A stretch of 64,000 nt of DNA from Pseudomonas sp. R84 (GCF_009834515.1 NZ_CP019426.1:6537806-6601805), one strand, 5' to 3'. Positions 1 through 8,547 are shown, counted from the stretch's first letter. Made by a program: numbers and translations. The notes: a model not told the origin generated them from the letters alone.

Positions 1-1
1 G

Positions 2-193
2 CCAACCCTGATGGCCATCGCGGCCGTCATCGGTTGCCTCTCGGTGTGGCTTGGCTTGCTGCTGTCGTTCTGCTGCTCGTTGCCCAGCGGCCCGGCCATC
101 GTATTGGTCGCCGGTGTCGGTTATCTGCTGTCCGTGGTGTTCGGGCCGGTTCACGGTTTGTTGCGCCGCCCGCCTTTGCTCACATCCCAATGA
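2..193 (+). CDS. Metal ABC transporter permease, C-terminal fragment
   Basis: Only the last 63 codons are present; the gene is cut by the left edge of the window. The fragment is very hydrophobic, with two consecutive membrane segments separated by a short LPSGP turn and a short basic tail. This is what the end of a ZnuB/MntB-type (ABC-3 family) permease looks like. The family assignment rests mainly on the overlapping downstream gene, which encodes a cluster A-I metal-binding protein. Its stop codon (191-193) lies just upstream of the binding-protein start, so the two are probably translationally coupled. It would form the inner-membrane channel for zinc or manganese import. Confidence 0.7.
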   Translation, partial: PTLMAIAAVIGCLSVWLGLLLSFCCSLPSGPAIVLVAGVGYLLSVVFGPVHGLLRRPPLLTSQ

Positions 194-204
194 GGTGTTT
201 CCCG

Positions 205-1080
205 ATGCGCGCTCTACTCGTGTTGCTTAGCCTGATGCTGTCGATGTCCTTGTCGGCGGCGGAAAAATTACCGGTGGTCACCAGCTTCAGCATCCTCGCC
301 GACATGGTGCATCAGGTCGGCGGCGAGCATATCCAGATCACCAACATGGTCGGCCCGGACGCTGACGCACACACCTACGAGCCAACACCGGACGATGCCA
401 AAGCATTGCTTGGCGCGAAATTGATCATCAAGAACGGCCTGGGTTTCGAGCCGTGGCTGGATCGTCTAGTGACCAGCACCGAGACCAAAGCCACAGTGGT
501 CAGTGCCAGTCACGGGGTGATTCCCCGCTCGCTGGATGAGGACGGCGAAACCGTTCCCGACCCGCACGCTTGGCACAATCTGGCGAACGCCGAGTTGTAC
601 GTCGCCAACATCACCAAGGCACTGATCGCTGCCGACCCGGCGAACAAAGCCGACTACGAACGCAACAGCAAAACCTATCTGAAGCAGATCTACGCCCTGC
701 TCGCCGAAGCCAAAGCCAAACTCGGTGCGCTGCCTCCAGGCAACCGCAAAATCGTCACCAGCCACGATGCCTTCGGTTATCTCGGCCAGGCGTACGGCAT
801 CGACTTCATGGCACCGCAAGGCTTGTCCACAGAACGAGAGCCATCGGCCGCGGAAGTCGCTGCGCTGATTACCCAGATTCGCCAAGCTCACGTCAAAGCA
901 GTATTCATGGAAAACATCAAAGACGCGCGTCTGCTCAAACAGATCGCCGACGAAAGCGGCGCGCACATTGGTGGCACGCTCTACTCCGACGCCCTCGCCG
1001 CCCGCGGCCCCGCCAGCACCTTCACCGGGCTGTTCGAATACAACCTCGACACCCTCTACAACGCGCTGAGCCAACCATGA
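205..1080 (+). CDS. Metal (Zn/Mn) ABC transporter substrate-binding protein
   Basis: Periplasmic metal-binding protein of the ZnuA/PsaA (cluster A-I) family, 291 residues, with a Sec signal peptide ending around SLSAA. The ATG at 205 is preferred because GAGG lies nine bases upstream; the ATG at 190 overlapping the permease stop is an alternative. Likely metal ligands are the His in DADAHTYEP, the His in DPHAWH, the Glu in LSTEREPSA and the Asp in LYSDAL. An H-H-E-D set resembles Mn/Fe-type PsaA more than Zn-type ZnuA. The usual long His-rich loop of ZnuA is reduced to a short acidic stretch (DEDGETVPDPHAWH). The gene overlaps the following carbonic anhydrase-like gene at ATGA, indicating one transcript. 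Confidence 0.85.
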   Translation: MRALLVLLSLMLSMSLSAAEKLPVVTSFSILADMVHQVGGEHIQITNMVGPDADAHTYEPTPDDAKALLGAKLIIKNGLGFEPWLDRLVTSTETKATVVSASHGVIPRSLDEDGETVPDPHAWHNLANAELYVANITKALIAADPANKADYERNSKTYLKQIYALLAEAKAKLGALPPGNRKIVTSHDAFGYLGQAYGIDFMAPQGLSTEREPSAAEVAALITQIRQAHVKAVFMENIKDARLLKQIADESGAHIGGTLYSDALAARGPASTFTGLFEYNLDTLYNALSQP

Positions 1081-1637
1081 TCCGCAAGAACCCATCAGGT
1101 GATTTGCCACAAATTGCCGAGTCAGCCTACGTCGACAAAACCGCAATCATCTGCGGCAAAGTGGTGATCGGCGAGAACGTGTTCGTCGGTCCCTACGCGG
1201 TGATCCGCGCCGACGAAGTGGACGCCTCGGGTGCAATGGAGCCGATCACCATCGGCGCCAATTCGAATATCCAGGACGGCGTAGTCATCCATTCCAAATC
1301 CGGCGCAGCAGTGACCATTGGTGAGTTCACTTCCATTGCCCACCGCTCGATCGTCCACGGCCCCTGCGTCGTGGGCAACCGCGTGTTCATCGGCTTCAAC
1401 AGCGTGTTGTTCAACTGCATCGTCGGCAATGGTTGCGTGGTGCGGCACAACTCGGTGGTCGATGGTCGCGATTTGCCGGACGCCTTTTATGTGCCCTCGA
1501 CTACTCGCATCGGCCCGAACACCGACCTCTCGTTATTCCCGCCAGTGAGTGTCAGTGCCTCGGAGTTTTCCGAAGACGTGGCGCGCACCAACGTCGATCT
1601 GGTGCGCGGCTACAAAGCCTTGCAGAACGAGTTCTGA
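1077..1637 (+). CDS. Gamma-carbonic anhydrase family protein (left-handed beta-helix)
   Basis: 186-residue protein built from hexapeptide repeats (for example GKVVIGENVFVGPYAVIRADE), the signature of left-handed beta-helix trimers. The R-A-D-E and Q-D-G motifs and His residues in VIHSKSG, SIAHRSIVHG and VVRHNSVVDG match the gamma-class carbonic anhydrase metal site. Its ATG overlaps the binding-protein stop (ATGA) and it is three bases upstream of the dihydroorotase. In P. aeruginosa a homologous gene next to the pyrQ dihydroorotase belongs to the zinc-starvation set, so this copy may back up a zinc enzyme. Activity as a true carbonic anhydrase is inferred, since many members of the fold have other or unknown functions. 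Confidence 0.82.
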   Translation: MIRKNPSGDLPQIAESAYVDKTAIICGKVVIGENVFVGPYAVIRADEVDASGAMEPITIGANSNIQDGVVIHSKSGAAVTIGEFTSIAHRSIVHGPCVVGNRVFIGFNSVLFNCIVGNGCVVRHNSVVDGRDLPDAFYVPSTTRIGPNTDLSLFPPVSVSASEFSEDVARTNVDLVRGYKALQNEF

Positions 1638-1640
1638 ATC

Positions 1641-2972
1641 ATGAGCAGCGTGCTGATTCGCAACGCAAGACTGGTCAATGAAGGACGCGAGTTCGACGGC
1701 GATCTATTGGTCAGCAACGGGCGCATCGTCAAGATTGCTCGCAGCATCGAAGGCGAAAACGCCAAGGTGGAAATCGACGCGAATGGCCAATGGTTGCTGC
1801 CGGGGATGATTGACGACCAAGTGCATTTTCGTGAGCCCGGTGCGCCAGCCAAGGGCAGCATTCATAGCGAATCTCGGGCGGCGGTTGCCGGCGGTATCAC
1901 CAGTTTCATGGACATGCCCAATACCAACCCGGCCACCCTCACCCTCGCAGCGCTGGCCGACAAAAAGCGCCGGGCGGCGCTCGGTTCGGTGGCCAATTAC
2001 GGCTTTCACTTTGGCGTGAGCCGCGACAACCTCGATACGGTCGCCGCGCTCAATCCCTGCGAAGTGGCTGGGGTGAAAGTGTTCATGGGCGCGTCCACCG
2101 GCAACATGCTAATGGATGATCCGCAAATTCTTGAGCGACTGTTCGCGGAAGTGCCAACGATCCTGTTGGCCCACTGCGAACATACTCCGAGTATCGACGC
2201 CAACGCGGCCAATCTGCGTGAGTTGTTCGGTGAGCGAATACCGCCCGGCGCTCACCCGCTTATCCGCGATGCCGAGGCATGTTATCGATCCTCTTCACTG
2301 GCGGTGGAGCTGGCGCAACGTCACGGCACGCGCCTGCATGTTTTGCACCTGACCACGGCGCGTGAACTGACGTTGTTCGAGGACAAACCCCTAGCGCAGA
2401 AACGCATCACCGCTGAAGTCTGTCTGCATCATTTGCTGTTCGATGATCGCGATTACTCAAGCCTTGGAAACTTGATCAAGTGCAACCCGGCGATCAAGAC
2501 TCAGGCCGATCGCGATGCGTTGCGCGCGGCCCTGAACAGCAATCTACTGGACGTGATCGGCAGTGACCATGCGCCACATACCTGGGAAGAAAAGCAGCGA
2601 GCTTATGCGCAGGCGCCTTCCGGATTACCGCTGGTACAGCATGCGTTGCCCGCGTTAATGGAGCTGGTGGCGGATGGAATTTTGCCGATCACGACCTTGG
2701 TGGCGAAGACCAGCCATCGCGTCGCGGATCTGTTTGCGATTCCGGATCGTGGGTATTCGCGTGAGGGGTATTGGGCGGATCTGGTGCTGGTTGAACGGCA
2801 AACGCTGGAGGTCGATCGGCAACCGATTCTGTCGCAGTGCGGATGGACGCCGTTTGCCGGGTGCAGCTTTCGGCATCGGGTGAATACGACGATTGTTTCG
2901 GGGCAGATTGCCTGGCGGGAGGGTCAGGTGAATGAGGCGTGTCGAGGATTGGCGCTGAGGTTTATGCGTTGA
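1641..2972 (+). CDS. pyrQ: Dihydroorotase (accessory, PyrQ-like)
   Basis: 443-residue amidohydrolase converting N-carbamoyl-aspartate to dihydroorotate in pyrimidine synthesis. The amidohydrolase landmarks are visible: IDDQVHFREPG (residues 57-67), the likely carboxylated Lys in GVKVFMG, His in LLAHCEHT and LHVLHLT, and the catalytic Asp in IGSDHAPHTWEEK. The first His of the usual HxH metal motif is Gln60, a variant I recall from some type I dihydroorotases. It starts three bases after the carbonic anhydrase-like gene in the metal-transport operon. The context suggests a paralogue used when metal is scarce rather than the housekeeping enzyme. The name follows P. aeruginosa PA5541 by context and similarity. 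Confidence 0.82.
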   Translation: MSSVLIRNARLVNEGREFDGDLLVSNGRIVKIARSIEGENAKVEIDANGQWLLPGMIDDQVHFREPGAPAKGSIHSESRAAVAGGITSFMDMPNTNPATLTLAALADKKRRAALGSVANYGFHFGVSRDNLDTVAALNPCEVAGVKVFMGASTGNMLMDDPQILERLFAEVPTILLAHCEHTPSIDANAANLRELFGERIPPGAHPLIRDAEACYRSSSLAVELAQRHGTRLHVLHLTTARELTLFEDKPLAQKRITAEVCLHHLLFDDRDYSSLGNLIKCNPAIKTQADRDALRAALNSNLLDVIGSDHAPHTWEEKQRAYAQAPSGLPLVQHALPALMELVADGILPITTLVAKTSHRVADLFAIPDRGYSREGYWADLVLVERQTLEVDRQPILSQCGWTPFAGCSFRHRVNTTIVSGQIAWREGQVNEACRGLALRFMR

Positions 2973-2982
2973 TTCAAACCCC

Positions 2983-3073
2983 TGTAGGAGCTGACGAGTG
3001 AAACGAGGCTGCGATCTTTTGATCCTTTTGTAAAATCAAGATCAAAAGATCGCAGCGTCCCGCAGCTCCTACA
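2983..3073. repeat. Dispersed inverted-repeat element (GTAGGAGCT family), copy 1
   Basis: About 90 bases flanked by TGTAGGAGCT and AGCTCCTACA. An inner perfect 14-base inverted repeat (3011-3024 against 3040-3053) has core GATCTTTTGATC. It lies between the convergent ends of the dihydroorotase and DUF3617 genes. A very similar copy occurs at 20825-20922, with further relatives at 35208-35312 and 41842-41880. It probably forms a strong hairpin and may act as a bidirectional transcript end. Confidence 0.88.
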
Positions 3074-3082
3074 TGGAATGTT

Positions 3083-3601
3083 TTACGCGCGAGGTTTCAC
3101 AGCGCCGCAATCCTGGCCCAGCCAAACCGCGCGAGTCTCGAGACTGCCCTTCTGGTTGATCCCGATCGCGTTGAACGTGCCGTTGGCCACGGTGGTGAAC
3201 TCACGATCACTGAGGAACGTCGCCACCCCGGTGCCCTGCGCTTTCGGGCAACTGAAGCGGAATTTCCATTGGTTGCCGCTGCGCTCGGTGATCTGCTGCT
3301 TGCAACCCGATTGCGGGTCGGCCAACGGAATATCGTTGGTCGCCACTTGCTGCGGCGTCAGACAGGCACGAATGCCCTTGCCGCCGATATTGATCCCGTT
3401 CTTTTCCAGCGCCGCGCGTTGTTGCGGGGTCATCTGACCTTGCAGCTGGCCGAGGATCGATTGCACATCCATCGGCTGGTCATCGACCTTGACGTTGCTC
3501 GATGTCATTTCCCACAGCCCCGGCTGCAGCATCTGCGCCTGCGCAACCACCGGCAATGCCAAACCCAGGCCCAGCGCCAAACCCAGCAGACGAACGTTCA
3601 T
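3083..3601 (-). CDS. DUF3617 family periplasmic protein
   Basis: 172-residue protein with a clear Sec signal peptide (MNVRLLGLALGLGLALPVVAQAQ). The mature part begins PGLWEMTS and carries conserved cysteines (RACLTPQQV, SGCKQQ, RFSCPKA, GQDCGAV), the pattern of the DUF3617 family. The ATG at 3601 has AGGAG seven bases upstream. Function is not known; members are small periplasmic proteins of Proteobacteria. It stands alone, divergent from the cardiolipin synthase gene and convergent with the dihydroorotase gene. Confidence 0.8.
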   Translation of the reverse strand: MNVRLLGLALGLGLALPVVAQAQMLQPGLWEMTSSNVKVDDQPMDVQSILGQLQGQMTPQQRAALEKNGINIGGKGIRACLTPQQVATNDIPLADPQSGCKQQITERSGNQWKFRFSCPKAQGTGVATFLSDREFTTVANGTFNAIGINQKGSLETRAVWLGQDCGAVKPRA

Positions 3602-3732
3602 CGAAAAACTCCTGATCAGTAGTGGCCGTTAGACGTCGGCCGATTGCTTCGGTTCATGCACCAATTAAATAGCGACATTCGCGACAGAACATGGTCTGTT
3701 AAGCATTGAATCTTCCGGAGCAAGGCTGCCCC

Positions 3733-5172
3733 ATGGATTATTTTGGACCGCACATTTTCGGTTATCTGATCGCCCTGATACACACCCTCGGCTTGATCGC
3801 TGCCATCCACGCGGTGCTCACCGTACGCACGGCTCAAGGCTCGATCGCTTGGGCATTGTCGCTGATCTTCATTCCCTACCTCACGCTTGTTCCGTACCTG
3901 GTGTTCGGCCGCAGTACCTTCGATGGTTATATCAAAGCGCGGCGTCAGGCCAACGAACAGATGCGTCAGGCGATCTCCGAACTGAACTGGCGCCCGTGGG
4001 TGGAAGAGGCACTGACCGCGCGCGCCTCGAATGCCTACGCCTCGTTACGCGCCATGCCCAAACTCGGTCGCATGCCGTGCCTGGCGAACAATCAAGTGCA
4101 ACTGTTGATAAACGGTGCGGCCACTTTCGACGCGATCTTCCAGGCGATCGATCAAGCGAAAGAAGCGGTGCTGATTCAGTTTTTCATCATTCACGATGAT
4201 CGGCTCGGCCAGCGCCTGCGCGATCTGTTACTGAGGAAAGCCGCCGAAGGCGTGTCTATTCACCTGCTCTACGACGGCATCGGCAGCCACGCCCTGCCCC
4301 ACAGTTATGTGCAGGCATTGCGCGATGGCGGCGTCGAGGTCAAAGCATTCGCCACACGCAGCGGCTGGCTCAATCGCTTTCAGGTCAACTTCCGTAACCA
4401 CCGCAAGATCGTCGTGGTCGATGGCGTGGTCGGCTTTGTCGGTGGACATAACGTCGGCGATGAATACATGGGCGAAAAACCACCACTGGCACCTTGGCGC
4501 GATACCCATGTGAAGGTACGTGGCCCGGTCGTCGCGTGTATGCAGGAATCCTTCGCCGAAGACTGGTTCTGGGCTGCGCGTACCCTGCCGCCGCTGATCC
4601 TGCCCGACGAATACCCGGATGACGGCGTGCTCTGCCAATTGCTCGCCAGCGGCCCGGCGGATGCCTACGAAACCTGCTCGCTGTTCTTTGTCGAAGCGAT
4701 TCACGCGGCGACCGAGCGAGTGTGGATCACCAGCCCGTATTTCATCCCTGATGAAGCCGTGTTCGCTGCATTGCGTTTGGCCGTGTTGCGTGGGGTCGAT
4801 GTTCGATTGCTACTGCCGTCGCGTCCCGATCACCGCATCGTCTACGCCGCTTCCAGCCTTTACGCATTTGAAGCCGTGCGCGCCGGCGTGCGGGTATTCC
4901 GCTACGAACCCGGTTTCCTGCATCAGAAAGTGGTGTTGATCGACAGCGAGATCAGCGCCATCGGCAGCGCCAATCTGGACAACCGCTCATTCCGGCTGAA
5001 TTTCGAAGTGATGCTGCTGACCGTCGACAGTGACTTTGCCGCCAGTGTGGAAAACATGCTCAAAGAGGATTTCGAACAAGCCTATGAAATCGCCAAGGAA
5101 GAAAGCCGGGAGATCCACCGCCTGCAACAGGTCGGCATGCGGATCGCCCGGCTGATTTCGCCGATTCTCTAA
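3733..5172 (+). CDS. clsA: Cardiolipin synthase
   Basis: 479-residue inner-membrane phospholipase D-type cardiolipin synthase, condensing two phosphatidylglycerols into cardiolipin and glycerol. Two N-terminal membrane segments (about residues 8-60) precede two HKD motifs: H223-x-K225-x4-D230 in [10 protein letters not shown] and H397-x-K399-x4-D404 in HQKVVLID. The length matches bacterial ClsA. The ATG at 3733 is preferred to the in-frame start at 3706 because AAGG lies seven bases before it and [12 protein letters not shown] fits the family N-terminus. It is a single-gene unit, with a hairpin just downstream. Confidence 0.93.
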   Translation: MDYFGPHIFGYLIALIHTLGLIAAIHAVLTVRTAQGSIAWALSLIFIPYLTLVPYLVFGRSTFDGYIKARRQANEQMRQAISELNWRPWVEEALTARASNAYASLRAMPKLGRMPCLANNQVQLLINGAATFDAIFQAIDQAKEAVLIQFFIIHDDRLGQRLRDLLLRKAAEGVSIHLLYDGIGSHALPHSYVQALRDGGVEVKAFATRSGWLNRFQVNFRNHRKIVVVDGVVGFVGGHNVGDEYMGEKPPLAPWRDTHVKVRGPVVACMQESFAEDWFWAARTLPPLILPDEYPDDGVLCQLLASGPADAYETCSLFFVEAIHAATERVWITSPYFIPDEAVFAALRLAVLRGVDVRLLLPSRPDHRIVYAASSLYAFEAVRAGVRVFRYEPGFLHQKVVLIDSEISAIGSANLDNRSFRLNFEVMLLTVDSDFAASVENMLKEDFEQAYEIAKEESREIHRLQQVGMRIARLISPIL

Positions 5173-5190
5173 AAACCCCTCACCCTGACC

Positions 5191-5207
5191 CTCTCCCAAA
5201 GGGAGAG
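5191..5207. terminator. Short hairpin between convergent cls and cfa
   Basis: Perfect 7-bp stem CTCTCCC / GGGAGAG with loop AAA, in the 49-base gap between the convergent cls and cfa genes. There is no long T-run on either side, so it may be a weak terminator or a remnant of the common CCCTCACCCTGACCCTCTCCC repeat of pseudomonads. Confidence 0.5.
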
Positions 5208-5221
5208 AGGATTATTCAGTG

Positions 5222-6409
5222 TTAAGGGTTATAGATGTCGTCGCGAGTCCACGGCAGTTCATGGCTGCCATCCGGGTGGGCCTTTACCGCGAGGATCTGG
5301 TGCAGATTGATCCAGCCACGCGCGAACGCATAGGCGCAGCCGGCCAGGTACAAACGCCAGATGCGCAGCGCTTGATCCGGTACCAGTTTGCCGGCGGCTT
5401 CGAGATTGTCCTCCAGCCGCTCGCTCCAGTGATCCAGCGTGCGCGCGTAATGCAGGCGCAGACTTTCGACGTCGACAATCTCCAGGCCGGCTTCGCTGAT
5501 CTCGGCCGAAATCATCGCCAGGTGCGGCAACTCACCGTTGGGAAACACGTACTTCTCGATAAACTCCCCGGCACCGCGTCCTACCGGTCGGCCATCAGTG
5601 TGTTTGGCGGTAATACCATGGTTCATCACCAGGCCGCCCTCCTTCACCGCGCCGAACAGGGTTTTGCAGTACTCGGCGAGATTGGCGTGACCGACATGTT
5701 CGAACATGCCGACACTGACCACTTTGTCGAAACGCCCGTCCTGGGGCAAATCGCGGTAGTCGAGCAACTGCAGTTCGATCTGGTCTTCCAGGCCTTCGAC
5801 CTTGACCCGCTCACGCGCCAATTCCAGCTGTTCTTTGCTCAGGGTGATGCCAAAGACTTTTGCGCCGAATTCCCGCGCGGCATACCGCGCCAACCCACCC
5901 CAGCCGCAACCGACATCCAGCAGGTAGTCGCCTGGCTGCAAGCGCAGCTTGCGGCATAAATGTCGGAATTTGGCTTGTTGCGCTTGTTCGAGGGTTTCGC
6001 TGCCCGTTTCGAAGTACGCGCAGGAATACGCCATGTCGCTGTCCAGCCAAAGCTGGTAGAACGCATTGGACAGGTCATAGTGGTAGGAAATGGCTTTGGC
6101 GTCGGTTTCCTTGTCGTGCACCGAACGTACTGGCTGACTGTCGTCATCTTCGCCGAGCAAAGCGTTGCTCAATTCGTCGCAGACCCGGATGACTTCGCTG
6201 ATCGAACCCTCCAGTTCAAGTTTGCCTTCAACGAATGCCGCTCCGAGCGCATCCAGGCTTGGGTGTGTGAACTGGCTGACCATCTGCGGGTCCTTTACCA
6301 CGATGGTGACGCTGGGCGCCGGCCCCAGATTAAACTCATGGCCATCCCAGAGTCGCAGGCGAAGCGGAAGCTGCAGATTCTGTAAGGCCGGTGGAAGTTG
6401 CACGAGCAT
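5222..6409 (-). CDS. cfa: Cyclopropane-fatty-acyl-phospholipid synthase family protein
   Basis: 395-residue SAM-dependent enzyme of the Cfa/CmaA family, which adds a methylene bridge across double bonds of membrane phospholipid acyl chains. The N-terminal 110 residues form the lipid-interacting domain. The Rossmann domain follows, with SAM motif LLDVGCGWGGLARYAA. Other Cfa landmarks are YSCAYF, GMFEHVGHANL and MNHGITAK. AAGGGGG lies just upstream of the ATG at 6409. It follows bufC on the same strand with an 84-base gap, so it may share the upstream transcript or have its own promoter. A related methyltransferase of the same family is the main alternative. Confidence 0.87.
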   Translation of the reverse strand: MLVQLPPALQNLQLPLRLRLWDGHEFNLGPAPSVTIVVKDPQMVSQFTHPSLDALGAAFVEGKLELEGSISEVIRVCDELSNALLGEDDDSQPVRSVHDKETDAKAISYHYDLSNAFYQLWLDSDMAYSCAYFETGSETLEQAQQAKFRHLCRKLRLQPGDYLLDVGCGWGGLARYAAREFGAKVFGITLSKEQLELARERVKVEGLEDQIELQLLDYRDLPQDGRFDKVVSVGMFEHVGHANLAEYCKTLFGAVKEGGLVMNHGITAKHTDGRPVGRGAGEFIEKYVFPNGELPHLAMISAEISEAGLEIVDVESLRLHYARTLDHWSERLEDNLEAAGKLVPDQALRIWRLYLAGCAYAFARGWINLHQILAVKAHPDGSHELPWTRDDIYNP

Positions 6410-6493
6410 GGAAAATCCCCCTTGTTTCAGACGTCAGATCTGAGGGTAGACCATCCCGGAAAAATAGCAGGCTATCGATTTGATTAGCCTTAT

Positions 6494-7282
6494 CTATCGT
6501 TGCAGACGCTCCAACAAGCCTTCCTGAATCCACTGTTTCAGCCAGGTAACGGCTTGAAGTGGCGCGCCCTCACCATAAGTGACTGCTAACTCGGCGCACA
6601 GTTCGGCGAAACTCCATCCTTGGTTGAGCAAGCCATCGAGGGCCGTGGCTTGCGCCGGATCGAGGCTGCGGTAACTGCAGATCAACTGGTTGCGCCAGAT
6701 CAGGCAGATCTGTGGGATTTCGAGCGCCATGCTGTCAGGGAATTCCGATTCTTCCTTTACCGCGCGCCACATTGAAAGACTATTGCAGCGGCACTCCAGC
6801 CACTGCAGGGACGGCACCGGTCTGACCCGCAGCTCTGGCCATTCTTCCGGAGCGAGGGCGACCATGGCTTCAATCGTCAGCGGTTCACCAAAAGGTGCAT
6901 CGAAAGCCAGGGTGAAAGCCCATTCGAGCGCGATCATCTCGGCCAGCGGCGCACTCTGCTCCGGCACCAGATACTCGCGGACAAAGCCTTCGAAGCCTCT
7001 GCCCAACCAGCGCAGGCTGTAGTGCGTTGATGGACACTGACGGATGTACGCCATGGCGAGCGCTTCGAATTCTTCATCACCCATCCAGTGCAGGATCGTC
7101 GGAAAGTCATTGCGCAAGACTTCCAGCAAGCGCGCTTTGTAAGCGTTGTGATAGATCGCCAAGCCCGTTTCGACATCCAGTGTCGGGCCACCGATCAGGC
7201 TCCTGCTCAGGGTCAGATTTGCGCCGGTGTCTTCTTCGAGCAGAAAGGATTCGAATGCCAGTTGCCACTCTTTCAGGCGCAT
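6494..7282 (-). CDS. bufC: HvfC/BufC-type bufferin biosynthesis partner (DUF2063)
   Basis: 262-residue protein starting MRLKEWQLAFESFLLEED. It has the N-terminal region of the DUF2063 (HvfC/BufC) family, with the typical ETGLAIYHNAYKARLLEVLRNDFP stretch near residues 37-60. Family members bind the precursor peptide or partner the MNIO enzyme during modification. The start codon overlaps the end of bufB by 10 bases and has GGGAGG upstream, so translation is coupled. The acidic, hydrophobic C-terminal half carries no motif I recognise. The assignment rests on family resemblance plus its place after a DUF692 gene and a bufferin-like peptide gene. Confidence 0.82.
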   Translation of the reverse strand: MRLKEWQLAFESFLLEEDTGANLTLSRSLIGGPTLDVETGLAIYHNAYKARLLEVLRNDFPTILHWMGDEEFEALAMAYIRQCPSTHYSLRWLGRGFEGFVREYLVPEQSAPLAEMIALEWAFTLAFDAPFGEPLTIEAMVALAPEEWPELRVRPVPSLQWLECRCNSLSMWRAVKEESEFPDSMALEIPQICLIWRNQLICSYRSLDPAQATALDGLLNQGWSFAELCAELAVTYGEGAPLQAVTWLKQWIQEGLLERLQR

Positions 7283-8118
7283 TGCTGCCTCCCGGCCAGA
7301 GCCTTATTCCCCAGCTGACGGGCCTTTTGCAGTTCATCGAGCAATTCGTCGAAGGGCGGAAAATGATCGTCGCGTTCCAGCAACGTGGCCACCGGGCCGA
7401 AATGTTCGAGCGTGCGTTGGTACAGCGCCCAGACCGGATCGCTCACCGGATGGTCATGGGTGTCGATCACGTAGTCACCATAATCGCTGTGCCCTGCCAG
7501 ATGCAGTTGGCGGACTTTATCGACGGGCAGGCTACTGATAAAGACCCACGGATCGAAGCCATGATTGCGTGAACTGACGTAGACATTGTTCACGTCGAGC
7601 AGCAATTCGCACCCGCTCACGCGGCTAAGCAAAGCGAGAAATTCCCACTCAGTGAAATCATCAGAGGCGGCACGGACATAACTGGAGACGTTCTCCAGAA
7701 CCAACGGACGCTGCAAAACATCCTGAACCTGCATCACCCGAGCGGCAATGTAATCCAGGCTTTCTTCGGTGTAAGGCAGCGGCAGCAGATCATGTAACTG
7801 ATGGGCATTGCCACGGCTCCAGCACAGATGATCGGAGATCCATGCAGGTCGGACCCGATTGGCCAGTTGCTTGAGTTGTTTGAGATAGTCCGGATCGAGG
7901 GCATGCGGCCCGCCGATAGACAGAGATACACCGTGCATCACCAACGGATAACGCTCGGCGATCGCATCAAGGTAATACAGGGCCTTGCCGCCCTGCACCA
8001 TGAAATTTTCCGAGACCACTTCGAACCAGTCGACATTTGGCGACTGCTCAAGGATCTGCTGGTAATAAGCGCTACGCAAACCCAGGCCGTAGCCCAGGGA
8101 GGGAATGGAAACAGACAT
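7273..8118 (-). CDS. bufB: MNIO family enzyme (DUF692), bufferin maturase BufB
   Basis: 281-residue TIM-barrel multinuclear non-heme iron oxidase (formerly DUF692). Metal-ligand motifs run along the chain: VMHGVSLSIGG, ISDHLCWS, LENVSSYV, LLLDVNNVYVSSRNHGFD, LHLAGHSDYGDYVIDTHDHPV and LERDDHFPPFDEL. In bufferin systems this enzyme converts cysteines of the precursor peptide to thiooxazole-type groups that bind copper. It lies 66 bases after the precursor gene, with AGGAG eight bases before its ATG, and overlaps bufC. Substrate identity is inferred from adjacency. Confidence 0.9.
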   Translation of the reverse strand: MSVSIPSLGYGLGLRSAYYQQILEQSPNVDWFEVVSENFMVQGGKALYYLDAIAERYPLVMHGVSLSIGGPHALDPDYLKQLKQLANRVRPAWISDHLCWSRGNAHQLHDLLPLPYTEESLDYIAARVMQVQDVLQRPLVLENVSSYVRAASDDFTEWEFLALLSRVSGCELLLDVNNVYVSSRNHGFDPWVFISSLPVDKVRQLHLAGHSDYGDYVIDTHDHPVSDPVWALYQRTLEHFGPVATLLERDDHFPPFDELLDELQKARQLGNKALAGRQQCA

Positions 8119-8184
8119 GCGGCGAACTCCTGATAAAAAGTGGCCGCAGTGGAACCATCCACTGCGGCGACACTTGCCGGTCAG

Positions 8185-8436
8185 TTATTCGCCGACCTTG
8201 CCACCGGCCTGTTCACACGCCGCCTGAGTCATTGCCTTGAAGCCCTGGCCTTTACAGGCACCCATGCCTTTGCAGGCGTGGTCTTTGGTCTTGCAGTCAT
8301 TCTGGCCTTTGCAGCCGTTCACGCCATAGCAATGCACGTTGGCATCGGCAGCCATTGCGTTGGTGGCAACACCGGCAAACATTGTGGCGGCAGCCAAAGC
8401 GAGAGCGGCACCAGCAGCAGCGGATTTGATGGTCAT
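8185..8436 (-). CDS. bufA2: Bufferin-type metallophore precursor, BufA2-like
   Basis: 83-residue precursor with a long Sec signal peptide (cleavage likely after TNAMA) and a Cys/Lys/Gly-rich mature part of about 54 residues. It has six cysteines in the pattern HCYGVNGC, NDC, HAC, GAC and AAC, with repeated CKG elements. This matches periplasmic bufferin peptides (BufA2 group), ribosomally made and modified by MNIO enzymes to chelate copper. It is the first gene of bufA-bufB-bufC. GAGG lies upstream of the ATG at 8436. Which metal it binds here is inferred from the family. Confidence 0.87.
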   Translation of the reverse strand: MTIKSAAAGAALALAAATMFAGVATNAMAADANVHCYGVNGCKGQNDCKTKDHACKGMGACKGQGFKAMTQAACEQAGGKVGE

Positions 8437-8547
8437 TTTTCTTATCCTCGGTAATCGTCAGGGGTGTCGGCTGAAAGGTTTGTTCAGTCCCGACATAGCA
8501 CTAGAGAGAGCCGCCCCGACGGCGTTACAGCGGATCGAAAAATAATG
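8437..8547 (-). promoter_or_regulatory. Probable bufA upstream region between ATPase gene and bufferin cluster
   Basis: The 111-base gap separates the P-type ATPase gene from bufA on the same strand. On the minus strand it contains TGTAAC (8529-8524) followed by GCCGTCGGGGCGGC and TCTCTCT. This could be an ECF-type -35 element, or a weak GC hairpin followed by pyrimidines. I cannot decide between promoter and terminator, so an independent bufferin promoter is only a suggestion. Confidence 0.3.
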
